From positions 744,001 through 808,000 of the forward strand of contig CBDDJJ010000001.1 in the NCBI GenBank assembly GCA_965229625.1: a DNA stretch of 64,000 nucleotides, written 5' to 3'. The DNA comes from JANQIO01 sp965229625 (GTDB taxonomy: Bacteria; Pseudomonadota; Gammaproteobacteria; Pseudomonadales; Halieaceae). Of this stretch, positions 17,108 through 25,215 are shown in pieces. The number at the start of each line of letters is the position of its first letter. Positions within the stretch are counted from its first letter, which is position 1. Below the pieces are notes generated by a model. The model had not been told where the DNA came from. It saw nothing but the letters and a program-made list of their open reading frames with translations, and searched no databases. The translations under genes and the position numbers were made by a program.

Positions 17108-17637
17108 GACTCACCCTCCCACCCGGACAGCGGCACCTTGCCAATCATCTCGATGGGTACGTCAGGTTCGTCCAGCGGACGGAAGTAGCGAATGTTATCC
17201 ATGGCGTAATCCCATTCCTCCTCCGGTTTCCACACCGCTTCCACCCGCTGGCCAATATGCACGCTGTCGTTTTCACATTCGCTCATCAGGTGAATGAAGG
17301 AGATGTTGGCACCGTCCGGCACCAGGTTGGCCACGATATAGGGCGGCTGGATGGGGTTGTTGGGAATGGGAATCCAGACGATGGTGAAAGACTGCACCGT
17401 CGCCTTATTGCCTAACTCGACCTCCTCGGTAGTGGGCAGGCCACAAGCGGCGCAGGAACCTCGCGCCGGAGCGTAAACATTGCCACAGCCAGGGCAGCGC
17501 TGGCCCATGAGTTTGCCTTCTCGTACCTGGTGCAGGAAGCGAGTGGTGGCAGCCCCGGCGGTAAAGTTGTATTTGAGGCTGACCGGCGTCTCGATGGCGG
17601 TGATGAGCTCTTCTGCTTCGGCGGCCTCGTCACTCAT
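17104..17637 (-). CDS. DUF35 OB-fold protein with intact zinc ribbon
   Basis: 177 residues. After an acidic lead (residues 1-25) comes LKYNFTAGAATTRFLHQV, the rubredoxin-like zinc ribbon with four cysteines (CPGCGNVYAPARGSCAACG), and an OB-fold (VQSFTIVWIP, PPYIVANLVPDGANISFIHL, VEAVWKPEEEWDY). DUF35 proteins partner thiolase-fold enzymes, holding the acyl-CoA end of the substrate, as in ChsH2 with Ltp2. It lies between the other DUF35 gene and the cysteine-less thiolase gene with four-base overlaps on both sides. Confidence 0.87.
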   Translation of the reverse strand: MSDEAAEAEELITAIETPVSLKYNFTAGAATTRFLHQVREGKLMGQRCPGCGNVYAPARGSCAACGLPTTEEVELGNKATVQSFTIVWIPIPNNPIQPPYIVANLVPDGANISFIHLMSECENDSVHIGQRVEAVWKPEEEWDYAMDNIRYFRPLDEPDVPIEMIGKVPLSGWEGES

Positions 17638-18083
17638 GATGCCTCTCCCTCGGTCTCCGGCTCAAAACAGGCGATATCGGTGATGTAGCCTCGCGGCTCG
17701 TCCACCCAGCGGGCCTGCACTCTCATACCGGTATGCATCGCAGCCTCCTCCGCCCGTACCGCGTGCACCATGGGCACGTCAGCGCCGTCGAGGCGCACCA
17801 GCGCCCAGGCAAACGGCGTACCGAAGGGGTGGCTGTCGCGCGGTTCGCTGATCCAGCACCAGCTCACGACCTCGCCGTGATCGCCCACTTCGACAAACTC
17901 GGTGAGGGCACTGGCAGTAACCGGATCATATTCCATGGGCGGGACATAGACACGGCCATCATCTCCGCGGGTGCCAACGATGCGGCGGCGGCGAAGTTCG
18001 GTGAGAAAGCGGCCCACCACAGGGCCCGTTGAGCGGGTATAGGTGTAACCCAGTTCAAACTGCTGGCGAAGCAGCTCCGTCAC
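17634..18083 (-). CDS. DUF35 OB-fold protein with degenerate zinc ribbon
   Basis: 149 residues from the GTG at 18083, which has GGGAGG five bases ahead; the frame open to 18173 only adds a hairpin-derived stretch. The helix FELGYTYTRSTGPVVGRFLT and the OB-fold (TEFVEVGDHGEVVSWCWISE, FAWALVRLDGADVPMVHAV, VQARWVDEPRG) match DUF35. The zinc-ribbon position is recognisable (IVGTRGDDGRVYVPPMEYDP) but all four cysteines are replaced. It is the first gene of the cluster and overlaps the second DUF35 gene by four bases. The pair may form a heteromer with the two thiolase-fold proteins. Confidence 0.78.
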   Translation of the reverse strand: MTELLRQQFELGYTYTRSTGPVVGRFLTELRRRRIVGTRGDDGRVYVPPMEYDPVTASALTEFVEVGDHGEVVSWCWISEPRDSHPFGTPFAWALVRLDGADVPMVHAVRAEEAAMHTGMRVQARWVDEPRGYITDIACFEPETEGEAS

Positions 18084-18148
18084 GGTAACCTCCCGACAGG
18101 GCAGCAACAAAGACGTCGGCAGTATCAGGTAGGGGGTAGAGAGAGACA

Positions 18149-18181
18149 ATGGCCGATCTTCGCGATCGGCCATGGCTTTTT
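18149..18181 (-). terminator. Hairpin after the ABC exporter operon
   Basis: A perfect ten-base-pair stem ATGGCCGATC/GATCGGCCAT with a five-base loop lies 42 bases beyond the permease stop. On the plus strand it is followed by GGCTTTTT. In the leftward direction, which matters for the permease gene, it is preceded by AAAAAGCC and followed by the pyrimidine run TTGTCTCTCTC, so it is a weaker form. It separates the exporter operon from the CoA-thioester cluster. Confidence 0.6.
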
Positions 18182-18214
18182 CGATCAGGGTTCAGTCGTG
18201 ATCATCAATCCGGA

Positions 18215-19306
18215 TCAGGTCTCGAAGCGGTAGCGGCGCAGCCAGACAGCGCCCGCCAGGAAAAGTCCCGCCGCAGCGAAGCCGAGCACCATGCTGAGGT
18301 AGTCGAGCTGGCTCCACACCGGGCCGAAGTCATACAAGCCCAGGGAGTTGGCGTCATCACCATCAATTTTGTGGGGCACGTGGTTGCCAATAGCCATCAG
18401 CACGTACTCGGAGCCCAGCAACAGACGTTCAGCAATCACCAGGCCGATCGGGATCGCGATGGCCAGCAGGAACGGCGAGCGCTTGGCAGCCGCCGAAGCC
18501 AGCATGAACCAGGCATAGGCCGGTAGAGTCCACAGTATCCACACGATCATCCCGCCGAGCTGGTCGATGATGAGCGGCACAAACTGTACTCGCGACAAGA
18601 CCAGTTGCGTCGGTGAGCCGTCCATGCGCCAGACCAGCAGCATGGCGATATAGGTCTCAAGAATCTGCGTCAGCAGGGATATCGCCAGGTAGATGGCGGG
18701 CACCACAAGCGATGCCACCACCAGCTTGGCAGCCACTTCCTGCCACTCGGACACCGGCATGGATTTCCAGAACAGGATGCTGCGGTCCTTGCGGTCCGTG
18801 TAAAGGCAACCCAGCAGGTAGTTCACAGTGACTACCAGCATGATCAGACAGAACACGGTGTGGAAGCCGCCCAGCACCGGGTTCAGGGACTCCCCTTCCA
18901 GGTCATCTTCAGCGCGGGGCTCGGGCGTGGGCGCAGAAAAGCTCCACTCCTTGCTGAAGTTCCAGGCATCCTCCGGTAACACTTCGCCAGCAGGTGCTAC
19001 CGTCAAATCCTGTGGCGGCAACGTCGACTCATCAGGTTTGACCCTGTCCACGTACAGTTCCTGTGAGCCGGAAGAATCCTCATCAATCGTCAGCTCGAGA
19101 TTGATGCTGCGCCCTTCACCACCGCTCAGCATATCGAATGCGCCCTCTCCGATCACCGCAAGCCGCCCTGCAAACAGCACGGCCAGCAGCATCACGACGA
19201 TCACAGCGCCGCCAAAGACGATGGGAGTCAACACCAGGGAACCACGGTATTCCTGCATTTCCCGCATGATCAGGGTATGAAATTTCATGCCGTTGGAGAG
19301 TTCCAT
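18215..19306 (-). CDS. ABC-2 type transporter permease
   Basis: 363 residues from the ATG at 19306, one base after the stop of the ATPase gene. A first membrane helix (LVLTPIVFGGAVIVVMLLAVLFA) is followed by a large polar loop of about 120 residues rich in acidic residues, then five further helices (TVFCLIMLVVTVNYLLGCLY and on to LGFAAAGLFLAGAVWL). The segment DRKDRSILFWKSMPVSEWQ is the coupling helix region typical of ABC-2 exporters. It would form an exporter with the ATPase. YtrA-type regulators often control such cell-envelope exporters. The cargo is unknown. Confidence 0.85.
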   Translation of the reverse strand: MELSNGMKFHTLIMREMQEYRGSLVLTPIVFGGAVIVVMLLAVLFAGRLAVIGEGAFDMLSGGEGRSINLELTIDEDSSGSQELYVDRVKPDESTLPPQDLTVAPAGEVLPEDAWNFSKEWSFSAPTPEPRAEDDLEGESLNPVLGGFHTVFCLIMLVVTVNYLLGCLYTDRKDRSILFWKSMPVSEWQEVAAKLVVASLVVPAIYLAISLLTQILETYIAMLLVWRMDGSPTQLVLSRVQFVPLIIDQLGGMIVWILWTLPAYAWFMLASAAAKRSPFLLAIAIPIGLVIAERLLLGSEYVLMAIGNHVPHKIDGDDANSLGLYDFGPVWSQLDYLSMVLGFAAAGLFLAGAVWLRRYRFET

Positions 19307-19307
19307 A

Positions 19308-20162
19308 TCAGCCGTGCCCCCCCATCTTGGCGATAAACAGGTCCGACACCGAGGGCGTATGGAGCTGGCCGAGCTGGCCCAGCGCCTCGCGGTCAGCGTC
19401 CTCAAAAATCATCGCCTTGCCGCCGAGAATCGAGCGCTCACTGATCGGCTTGTGCGCCTGGGCCTGCTCAACTGCCGCGCCCACCACGTGTACTTCACAA
19501 AAGCGATGGGCCAGTGAATCCATGGATTCATGCAGCACGATCTGTCCTGCGCGCATGAAGATGGCGTCCGTCAGGATGTTCTCGACCTCCTCCACCTGGT
19601 GCGTGGAGATCAGGATGGTTCGCTCATCATCGTAGTAGTCATTCAGCAGTTGCTCAAAGAACTGCTTGCGGAACAGGATGTCCAGGCCCAGCGTGGGCTC
19701 ATCCAGGATCAGCAGCTTGGCGTCGATGGCCATGACGATGGCCAGGTGCAACTGCACGGTCATGCCCTTGGAGAGCTCTTTGACGCGATGCGTCTGGCGC
19801 ACTTCCGTCCGTGACAGCAGCATCTCTGCCTGTTCCCGGCTAAAACGCGGGTGCACGCCGGTGACATAGTCGAGCACCTGGTCCACCTTCATCCAGCTGG
19901 GAAGCACTGCGGTGTCTGCAATGAAGCACACCTGCTCCTGCAGCCGGGTGCGCTGGCTGCGAGGGTCAAGACCCATCACCTCCAGCGTGCCGTCGCAGGC
20001 ATTGAGCCCGAGCAGTGCTCGCAGCAAGGTGGTCTTACCCGCACCGTTGGGACCAATCAGCCCGGTAATGCTGCCAGACTCTATGTTCAGTGATACGTGA
20101 TCGACGGCAGCGGTATCGCCAAAGCGCTTGTCGAGCCGCTCGGTTTTGATCAGCGTGGCCAT
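19308..20162 (-). CDS. ABC transporter ATP-binding protein
   Basis: 284 residues. Walker A is GLIGPNGAGKTTLLRALLG, the signature is KELSKGMTVQLHLA (a K instead of the more usual SGGQ form, as often in ABC-2 exporters), Walker B is LLILDEPTLGLD, and the switch is STHQVEEVE. A C-terminal extension of about 70 residues follows. The start codon overlaps the GntR stop by one base and the permease gene follows after one base, so the unit is translationally coupled. It powers the export carried out by the permease. Confidence 0.92.
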   Translation of the reverse strand: MATLIKTERLDKRFGDTAAVDHVSLNIESGSITGLIGPNGAGKTTLLRALLGLNACDGTLEVMGLDPRSQRTRLQEQVCFIADTAVLPSWMKVDQVLDYVTGVHPRFSREQAEMLLSRTEVRQTHRVKELSKGMTVQLHLAIVMAIDAKLLILDEPTLGLDILFRKQFFEQLLNDYYDDERTILISTHQVEEVENILTDAIFMRAGQIVLHESMDSLAHRFCEVHVVGAAVEQAQAHKPISERSILGGKAMIFEDADREALGQLGQLHTPSVSDLFIAKMGGHG

Positions 20163-20533
20163 CAGGCTTTGCCTCCCCTGGCCTTCAACAATTCCGTTAC
20201 CGTCTCAATGTCCAGTCCCAGCCGTTGCACCCGGTCGACAAACGCGGGCAATTCTTCGTCCAGGAACTTCTGTTTTTCATTGCTCGTCAAGGCTTCGCGA
20301 GCACCGCTCAGCACAAACATCCCCAATCCCCGTCTTTTCTCGAGCAAGCCATCATCCACCAGTTCCTGGTAGGCCTTGGCCACTGTTAAATGATTGATGT
20401 TGTAGTCGGATGCCACCTGGCGCACCGACGGTACGGCCTCGCCTTCCGCGAAACTACCATCGAGTATGCGCTGGACGACCAGGTCGCGCAGTTGGCGATA
20501 GATCGGCAGGTTGTCATTCCATTCTACAGACAC
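20162..20533 (-). CDS. GntR-family regulator, YtrA subfamily
   Basis: 123 residues from the GTG at 20533, which has GGGAGG seven bases ahead; an ATG at 20548 lacks a ribosome binding site. The winged helix is clear: LPIYRQLRDLVVQRILDGSF, AVPSVRQVASDYNINHLTVA, KAYQELVDDGLLEKRRGLG. The C-terminal part is only a short helical dimerisation segment, which defines the YtrA type. These proteins usually repress their own operon with an ABC exporter until cell-envelope stress occurs. Operon order GIN gene, GntR, ATPase, permease fits that model, and an operator-like palindrome covers the operon promoter. Confidence 0.88.
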   Translation of the reverse strand: MSVEWNDNLPIYRQLRDLVVQRILDGSFAEGEAVPSVRQVASDYNINHLTVAKAYQELVDDGLLEKRRGLGMFVLSGAREALTSNEKQKFLDEELPAFVDRVQRLGLDIETVTELLKARGGKA

Positions 20534-20570
20534 ACTCAGGCCTCCCATGTGGACAGTATCCCGATTGTCA

Positions 20571-21452
20571 TCAGTCGATCGGCTGAACGTCGCCGGAGCC
20601 CAGCGTGCTGCGATCAACCTTGGGTTCGCCCCGGTAGTGCACATCACCACTGCCCAGGATATTCGCATCCAGGAACTCCACCGCCCAAACCCTGACATCA
20701 CCGGAACCCAGGATGTCCACATCCACTGTAACAGCGGGCATGGTCGACAGGTCCACGTCACCGGAACCGGCCACACCGACGTCGAGCACGTCAACCATGC
20801 CAGACTCACTCTCGCTGGTGCCTACAACGTCACCGGAACCCGCCATATCCACGTTCATGCGCTGTGCCGTGATGCGGCCCAGGTCAATATCACCGGAGCC
20901 AGCCAACGACACCTCAAGATCCTCCACCTCGCAGCTGGCCAGCTGGATGGTGCCGGAGCCGGAGACCGCCACTTCAAGCTCATTGGCCTTGACCGAATGC
21001 ACACGCATCACGCCGGAACCATCAACACTGATGGAGATCTGGCGGGTTTCCACCGGGTCGATCCAGACATCGCCTGCACCCTGTAGCACTACCTGCTCCA
21101 GATCTTCGACTTCCAGCAGGTACTTGACGTTGCGCACCTTGCGGCCGCTGTCGGTATAGCCCAGCTTCAGGGTGGTGCCACGCACATAGAAGGGCTCCCG
21201 GTCGAGGTCATCACTGTCGCCCTTTACCAGCAGCCGGTTGGCGTCACCGAAGGTCACCTTGAGTTGATCGCTTCCGCGCAGCACAACACGATCGATATCA
21301 AAGCCCTCCACGGAACGGGTGTCCGCGTGGGCGAGCGCCGACAGGCCGGCACAGGCCAGGAAAGCCAATGCGATTGCCAGCCGTGCCTTGCCGCCCTGGT
21401 TCAAACGCTGTCTTCGTACTGTGAGCATTGCGTCCTGTATCGATACCGGCAT
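20571..21452 (-). CDS. GIN-domain (DUF2807) exported protein
   Basis: 293 residues from the ATG at 21452 (GGAGA eight bases ahead). The frame is open to 21482, but that earlier ATG lies at the predicted transcription start. A signal peptide ends in SALAHA. The rest is a right-handed beta structure made of repeats with a SGSGDV-like turn (GSGVMRVHS, GSGTIQLAS, GSGDIDLGR, GSGDVVGTS, GSGDVDLST, GSGDVRVWA, GSGDVHYRG, GSGDVQPID). DUF2807 proteins are probably periplasmic or surface adhesive folds; their function is not known. It is the first gene of an operon with a YtrA-type regulator and an ABC exporter, so a role in the same envelope process is likely. Confidence 0.85.
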   Translation of the reverse strand: MPVSIQDAMLTVRRQRLNQGGKARLAIALAFLACAGLSALAHADTRSVEGFDIDRVVLRGSDQLKVTFGDANRLLVKGDSDDLDREPFYVRGTTLKLGYTDSGRKVRNVKYLLEVEDLEQVVLQGAGDVWIDPVETRQISISVDGSGVMRVHSVKANELEVAVSGSGTIQLASCEVEDLEVSLAGSGDIDLGRITAQRMNVDMAGSGDVVGTSESESGMVDVLDVGVAGSGDVDLSTMPAVTVDVDILGSGDVRVWAVEFLDANILGSGDVHYRGEPKVDRSTLGSGDVQPID

Positions 21453-21470
21453 CGGTATCGTCTCCGATAT

Positions 21471-21494
21471 GGTGTTATACATAACTATATCACC
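21471..21494 (-). promoter_or_regulatory. Imperfect palindrome over the -10 region (probable GntR operator)
   Basis: On the reverse strand GGTGATATAG-TTAT-GTATAACACC has two arms that match at most positions. It overlaps the predicted -10 box of the GIN/GntR/ABC operon, the usual place for autorepression by a YtrA-type regulator. A second perfect inverted repeat, CGATACCG-GCAT-CGGTATCG, lies just downstream at 21441-21460 around the start codon. Confidence 0.45.
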
Positions 21495-21511
21495 CTGAAA
21501 CGAATCTGCAA
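21484..21511 (-). promoter_or_regulatory. Sigma-70-like promoter of the GIN/GntR/ABC operon
   Basis: Reading leftward, a -35 box TTGCAG (21506-21511) and a -10 box TATAGT (21484-21489) are separated by 16 bases. Transcription would start near 21478, leaving a leader of about 25 bases before the ATG at 21452, and would exclude the more upstream ATG at 21482 as a start. Confidence 0.55.
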
Positions 21512-21541
21512 CACTTTTTTATATTCAATCATTTCAATCGC

Positions 21542-21937
21542 TTAGCTGAAAGACCTGTGCATGTTGTCAGCTATGGTGCGCGCCACACGCTTGGCCCGGT
21601 CGGCTTTTTCACCCTCCCAGCACTCGTCCACCGTACGCTGGAAGTACCCTACCCAGCGTTCAAAATCGCTTGCCTGCAAGGCTCGCCGGCCGTGCAGCCG
21701 GCGGTGAATATTCATGGTGTGACGCTGGTAGCGTGTGTCTCCCAGTAGCAGTTTGCACCAGTAGTCGACAATGTGGGGCTTGTGAACCTCGAGTTCGACG
21801 GCCGCCACGTCGAGAAACAGCGGCGCCAGTACCGGGTCTTGCAGCAGCTGGTCGTAAAACGCGTCGACGAAGCGAGCAATCTGCTCCGGGCTGTCGAGAT
21901 CGCATTTCAACTTTGGAGGCTCGGCCGCTGCGTTCAT
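21542..21937 (-). CDS. Group III truncated haemoglobin
   Basis: 131 residues. The pattern IARFVDAFYDQLLQDPVLAP, LFLDVAAVELEVHKPHIVDY, WCKLLLGDTRYQRHTMNIHR fits the group III (P) truncated globins. The proximal histidine should be one of those in HTMNIHRRLH, and the tyrosine of the B helix (FYDQLL) is a typical distal residue. Such globins bind oxygen or nitric oxide; a role in detoxification or electron transfer is likely but not shown. It follows the der gene by 13 bases on the same strand, so it may be read at the end of that operon. Confidence 0.88.
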   Translation of the reverse strand: MNAAAEPPKLKCDLDSPEQIARFVDAFYDQLLQDPVLAPLFLDVAAVELEVHKPHIVDYWCKLLLGDTRYQRHTMNIHRRLHGRRALQASDFERWVGYFQRTVDECWEGEKADRAKRVARTIADNMHRSFS

Positions 21938-21950
21938 AGTGAGAGTCTGC

Positions 21951-23354
21951 CTAACGCTTCTTGTTCTTCTTTACATGCTTCATCATGCGACGCTTCCGCG
22001 CCACCTGCCGCTGGGTCAGCTGGTTGCGCTTGCCCGCGTAGGGGTTTTCACCGGTGCGGAATTCCACCTTGACCGGCGTACCCGTCAGCTTGAGTTCGCG
22101 GCGGAATATCTTCTCCAGGTAGCGTTGGTACGCTGCCGGGACCTTCCCGGTCTGGTTGCCATGAATCACGATCAACGGCGGATTCTGGCCACCAGCATGG
22201 GCGTAACGCAGCTTGATACGGCGGCCGTTGATCATCGGCGGCTCATGCTCGGCGACCGCGTCCTCCAGGATGCGCGTGAGGTGGTTGGTCGACAACTTGC
22301 GGGTGGCGGACTGATAGGCAGCATCGATGCTCTTGTAGAGGTGGCCCACGCCCGTCCCGTGCAGGGCAGAGATGAAGTGAATATCAGCGTAGTCGATGAA
22401 CCTGAGGCGACGATCCAGCTCGTAGCGCACGCGCTGCTTGTCATCTGCTTCCATGCCATCCCATTTATTGAGTGCCAGCACCAGGCCACGACCCGCGTCT
22501 ATCGCCTGCCCGAGCAGGTGCAGGTCCTGCTCAACCAGGCCTTCGCTGGCGTCCATGACCAGAACCACCACGTGCGCATCGTCGATGGCCTTTAGGGTTT
22601 TTACGATAGAGAACTTCTCCACCACCTCTTTGACGTTCTTGCGACGGCGTACGCCAGCGGTATCGATCAGGGTGTAGCGCTGGTCATCACGCAAGTAGTC
22701 GATATAGATGCTGTCGCGGGTGGTCCCCGGCTGGTCGTAGACCACGACACGATCCTCACCGAGCAGGCGATTCACCAGCGTGGACTTGCCGACATTGGGC
22801 CGACCAATAATGGCTACCCGGGTAGTGCCCTCTTCCTCTTCGTCGGTCTCCGCTTCCGCTTCGGCTATGAAAGCTTCGAGGACATCGTCGAGCATGGCCT
22901 TGACGCCGCGGCCGTGGCTAGCCGCAATCGGGTGCAGGTGCTGAACACCGAGAGCGTAAAAATCCGGCAGCACCGAGTCTTCGTCGATACCATCGATTTT
23001 GTTGACCAGCAGGTGAAAGGGCTTGTCACGGCGCCGCAGGTAGCTGACCAGTTCTTCATCGCCCGCGGTCAGCCCGGCGCGGGCATCGACCAGCAGGAGT
23101 ACCGCGTCTGCTTCTTCCACCGCCGCCAGGGACTGGTCGGCCATGTGTGAGTCGATGCCCTGCTCTTCGCCCGTGATACCCCCGGTATCGATGACAATAA
23201 ACCGGTGGTCCTGGTGGCGTGCCTCGCCGTACTTGCGATCCCGGGTCAACCCGGGGAAGTCCGCCACCAGCGCATCACGGGAACGCGTAAGCCGATTGAA
23301 CAGTGTCGACTTGCCGACGTTGGGGCGCCCGACCAGGGCGATAACCGGTATCAC
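21951..23354 (-). CDS. der: Ribosome-assembly GTPase Der (EngA)
   Basis: 467 residues, with the two consecutive GTPase domains that are unique to Der: P-loops in GRPNVGKSTLFNRLTRSRDA and GRPNVGKSTLVNRLLGEDRV, NKxD motifs in VNKIDGID and LNKWDGME, and a C-terminal KH-like domain with a basic tail (KRRMMKHVKKNKKR). Der acts in maturation of the 50S subunit. It starts with GTG and overlaps the bamB stop by four bases. It is the last housekeeping gene of the long leftward operon. Confidence 0.97.
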   Translation of the reverse strand: MIPVIALVGRPNVGKSTLFNRLTRSRDALVADFPGLTRDRKYGEARHQDHRFIVIDTGGITGEEQGIDSHMADQSLAAVEEADAVLLLVDARAGLTAGDEELVSYLRRRDKPFHLLVNKIDGIDEDSVLPDFYALGVQHLHPIAASHGRGVKAMLDDVLEAFIAEAEAETDEEEEGTTRVAIIGRPNVGKSTLVNRLLGEDRVVVYDQPGTTRDSIYIDYLRDDQRYTLIDTAGVRRRKNVKEVVEKFSIVKTLKAIDDAHVVVLVMDASEGLVEQDLHLLGQAIDAGRGLVLALNKWDGMEADDKQRVRYELDRRLRFIDYADIHFISALHGTGVGHLYKSIDAAYQSATRKLSTNHLTRILEDAVAEHEPPMINGRRIKLRYAHAGGQNPPLIVIHGNQTGKVPAAYQRYLEKIFRRELKLTGTPVKVEFRTGENPYAGKRNQLTQRQVARKRRMMKHVKKNKKR

Positions 23355-24535
23355 TTGCCATCCCGGGCACTGACCCTGAGAGCAACCAGCTTGCCGCTGT
23401 TGCCAAACACGTAGAGCACATCGTCACGCGCCAGCATGTCGGCCCGCACCCCGTCACCGTCGGTGCGGGTGCGACCGACGACGCGGCCGTCAAGCTGTGA
23501 CAGCAGGTGAACGTAGCCGCGGAAATCTGCCACCGCGACCCAGCCCTTCACCACCTTGGGGGAACTGAGCTGGCGGAAAGAGAGGTCGCCCTGTTCCCAA
23601 CGCACACCACTTTCATTTCGGTAGAAGGCTATGACCGTGCTGGACTCCTCGGTGACATAGATATTGCCGAAGCCCTGGTCCAGGCCGACATAGCTTGACA
23701 CCTCCTCCTGGCGCAGCTTGCGCCCGCTGGCCACGTCGATGGCAGCGAGCCTGCCCTGGTAACTGACCGCCCACAGCACCGGGGGCGTCAGCAGCAGGTT
23801 GCCGTCGATATCGACGATGCGGTCAATGTCAGAGCGGCCCTGGGCGATGGCCACACGGGCCTCCCAGCGCACGGCCCCGGTGTTGAGGTCCAGCGCCACC
23901 ACCCGGCCGTTGCCGAATGCCGCAATGGCAAAGCGCTCGAAGATGATGGGGGTGCTGGTGCCGCGCAGGGTCAGCACCGGTACGTTGCTGTCGTAGACCC
24001 AGAGCTCGCTGCCGTCGCTGGCGTCGAGGCCGTGCAGCTTGCCGTTGTAGCTCTGCGCGACCACCACGCGACCATTGGTCTGAGGGGCAGCCAGTATTTC
24101 ACCCTGCAGAGCTGTCGACCAGACAAGGGAGCCGTCTTCAGGCGACAGGGCGATGACGTTGCCATCGCTGCTGCCCACCAGCAACAGGTCTCCGCCAATG
24201 CCGACACCGCCGCTGATTTCCTGCTTCAGGTCTTCGCGCCAGATGCGCTTGCCCGTCTCGGCCTCCACCGCTACCACAGTGCCATCGCTACCAGCGGCGT
24301 AGATGCGGTCTCCGTCGAGCACCGGCTGCAGCCGGTAGAAGCCATTGCCCTGGCCGTTACCTACGCCGGTGCTCCAGAGCTGCTTGACGCGCACCTCTTC
24401 TACGATATCGAGCAGGTCTGCGGGCGCGCGAGTATCGTCTGGGCCCGAGCCAAACCAGTTTTCGAACGTGGTACAGCCAGAGGACAGCATCAGCAGCGGT
24501 ACTGCCAGCAGCGCCCTGGCCCGGCGAACTCCCAT
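23351..24535 (-). CDS. bamB: Outer-membrane assembly lipoprotein BamB
   Basis: 394 residues. A lipoprotein signal ends at LMLSSGC, giving an outer-membrane anchored protein. The rest is an eight-bladed beta-propeller with PQQ-type repeats (GSDGTVVAVEAETGKRIWRE, GSSDGNVIALSPEDGSLVWS, NGKLHGLDASDGSELWVYD). BamB is a non-essential part of the BAM complex that inserts beta-barrels such as the TonB receptor. Gene order yfgM-bamB-der is the standard one. Confidence 0.96.
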   Translation of the reverse strand: MGVRRARALLAVPLLMLSSGCTTFENWFGSGPDDTRAPADLLDIVEEVRVKQLWSTGVGNGQGNGFYRLQPVLDGDRIYAAGSDGTVVAVEAETGKRIWREDLKQEISGGVGIGGDLLLVGSSDGNVIALSPEDGSLVWSTALQGEILAAPQTNGRVVVAQSYNGKLHGLDASDGSELWVYDSNVPVLTLRGTSTPIIFERFAIAAFGNGRVVALDLNTGAVRWEARVAIAQGRSDIDRIVDIDGNLLLTPPVLWAVSYQGRLAAIDVASGRKLRQEEVSSYVGLDQGFGNIYVTEESSTVIAFYRNESGVRWEQGDLSFRQLSSPKVVKGWVAVADFRGYVHLLSQLDGRVVGRTRTDGDGVRADMLARDDVLYVFGNSGKLVALRVSARDGK

Positions 24536-24537
24536 AA

Positions 24538-25215
24538 CTATTGCTCCGCGACTGCCAGCTCGCGTGCGGGCACGGGCGTCAGCGAAGACAGCTTGAGACG
24601 CAACGCCTGGCTGGCGCCACCTTCCGATGCCGCCGCCAGGCCCAGCGCCCGTTCGTAGGCGGCGATAGCCGCTGCGCTATCACCCAGATCCATATAGATA
24701 TCCCCCTCTGCCTCGGCATAGGCCGCGGCAAAGGCGCCCGGGTCGGCGGCGTTGAGAATATCCAGGGCAGCCTGGCTCTCACCCATGGCCGCCTTGACAC
24801 GCGCCAGGCGCAGTTCGGCCAGCAGGGCAATTTCTCCCGCCGGGCCCTTGGTCAACACCCAGCGCAGCTGGGATTCGGCGTCTTCCAGGCGGCCTTCAAC
24901 TACCGCGATACGCGCCAGGTGCAGGCTGGCGAACTGGGCATAAGTCGATGAAGGGTAGTCAGCCTTCATGCGTTCACCCAGGGTCTTGATAGCTTCTTGC
25001 TGGCCGAGCTCGGCGCTCTGGCCCACCGCTTCCATCATCTGCTCGTAGAGCAGGGAAGCCTCTTCCGCCTGACCGCGCTGGTGTTCCTGCCAGCCCTGCC
25101 AGCCAAAGCCGGCTCCCAGGGCCAGCACCACAGCGGCGATGGTTGAACGGCCATTCTCATCCCACCACTTCTTGAGGGCTTCGACCTGTTCTTCCTCGGT
25201 ACGATAGGTTTCCAC
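24538..25215 (-). CDS. yfgM: YfgM-like tetratricopeptide membrane protein
   Basis: 225 residues. A short cytoplasmic start with TEEEQVEALKKWWDENGRS precedes one membrane helix (TIAAVVLALGAGFGWQGW), then a periplasmic tetratricopeptide domain (repeats around AELGQQEAIKTLGERMKADY, LRLARVKAAMGESQAALDIL and AAIAAYERALGLAAASEGG). In E. coli YfgM (RcsB-linked) associates with PpiD and the Sec translocon. It sits between hisS and bamB, with one-base and two-base spacing, which is the conserved position. Confidence 0.93.
   Translation of the reverse strand: METYRTEEEQVEALKKWWDENGRSTIAAVVLALGAGFGWQGWQEHQRGQAEEASLLYEQMMEAVGQSAELGQQEAIKTLGERMKADYPSSTYAQFASLHLARIAVVEGRLEDAESQLRWVLTKGPAGEIALLAELRLARVKAAMGESQAALDILNAADPGAFAAAYAEAEGDIYMDLGDSAAAIAAYERALGLAAASEGGASQALRLKLSSLTPVPARELAVAEQ

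Noticed and set aside
18084..18173. N-terminal extension of the first DUF35 gene
   Set aside because: The extra codons come from the terminator hairpin region; the GTG at 18083 has a strong ribosome binding site.
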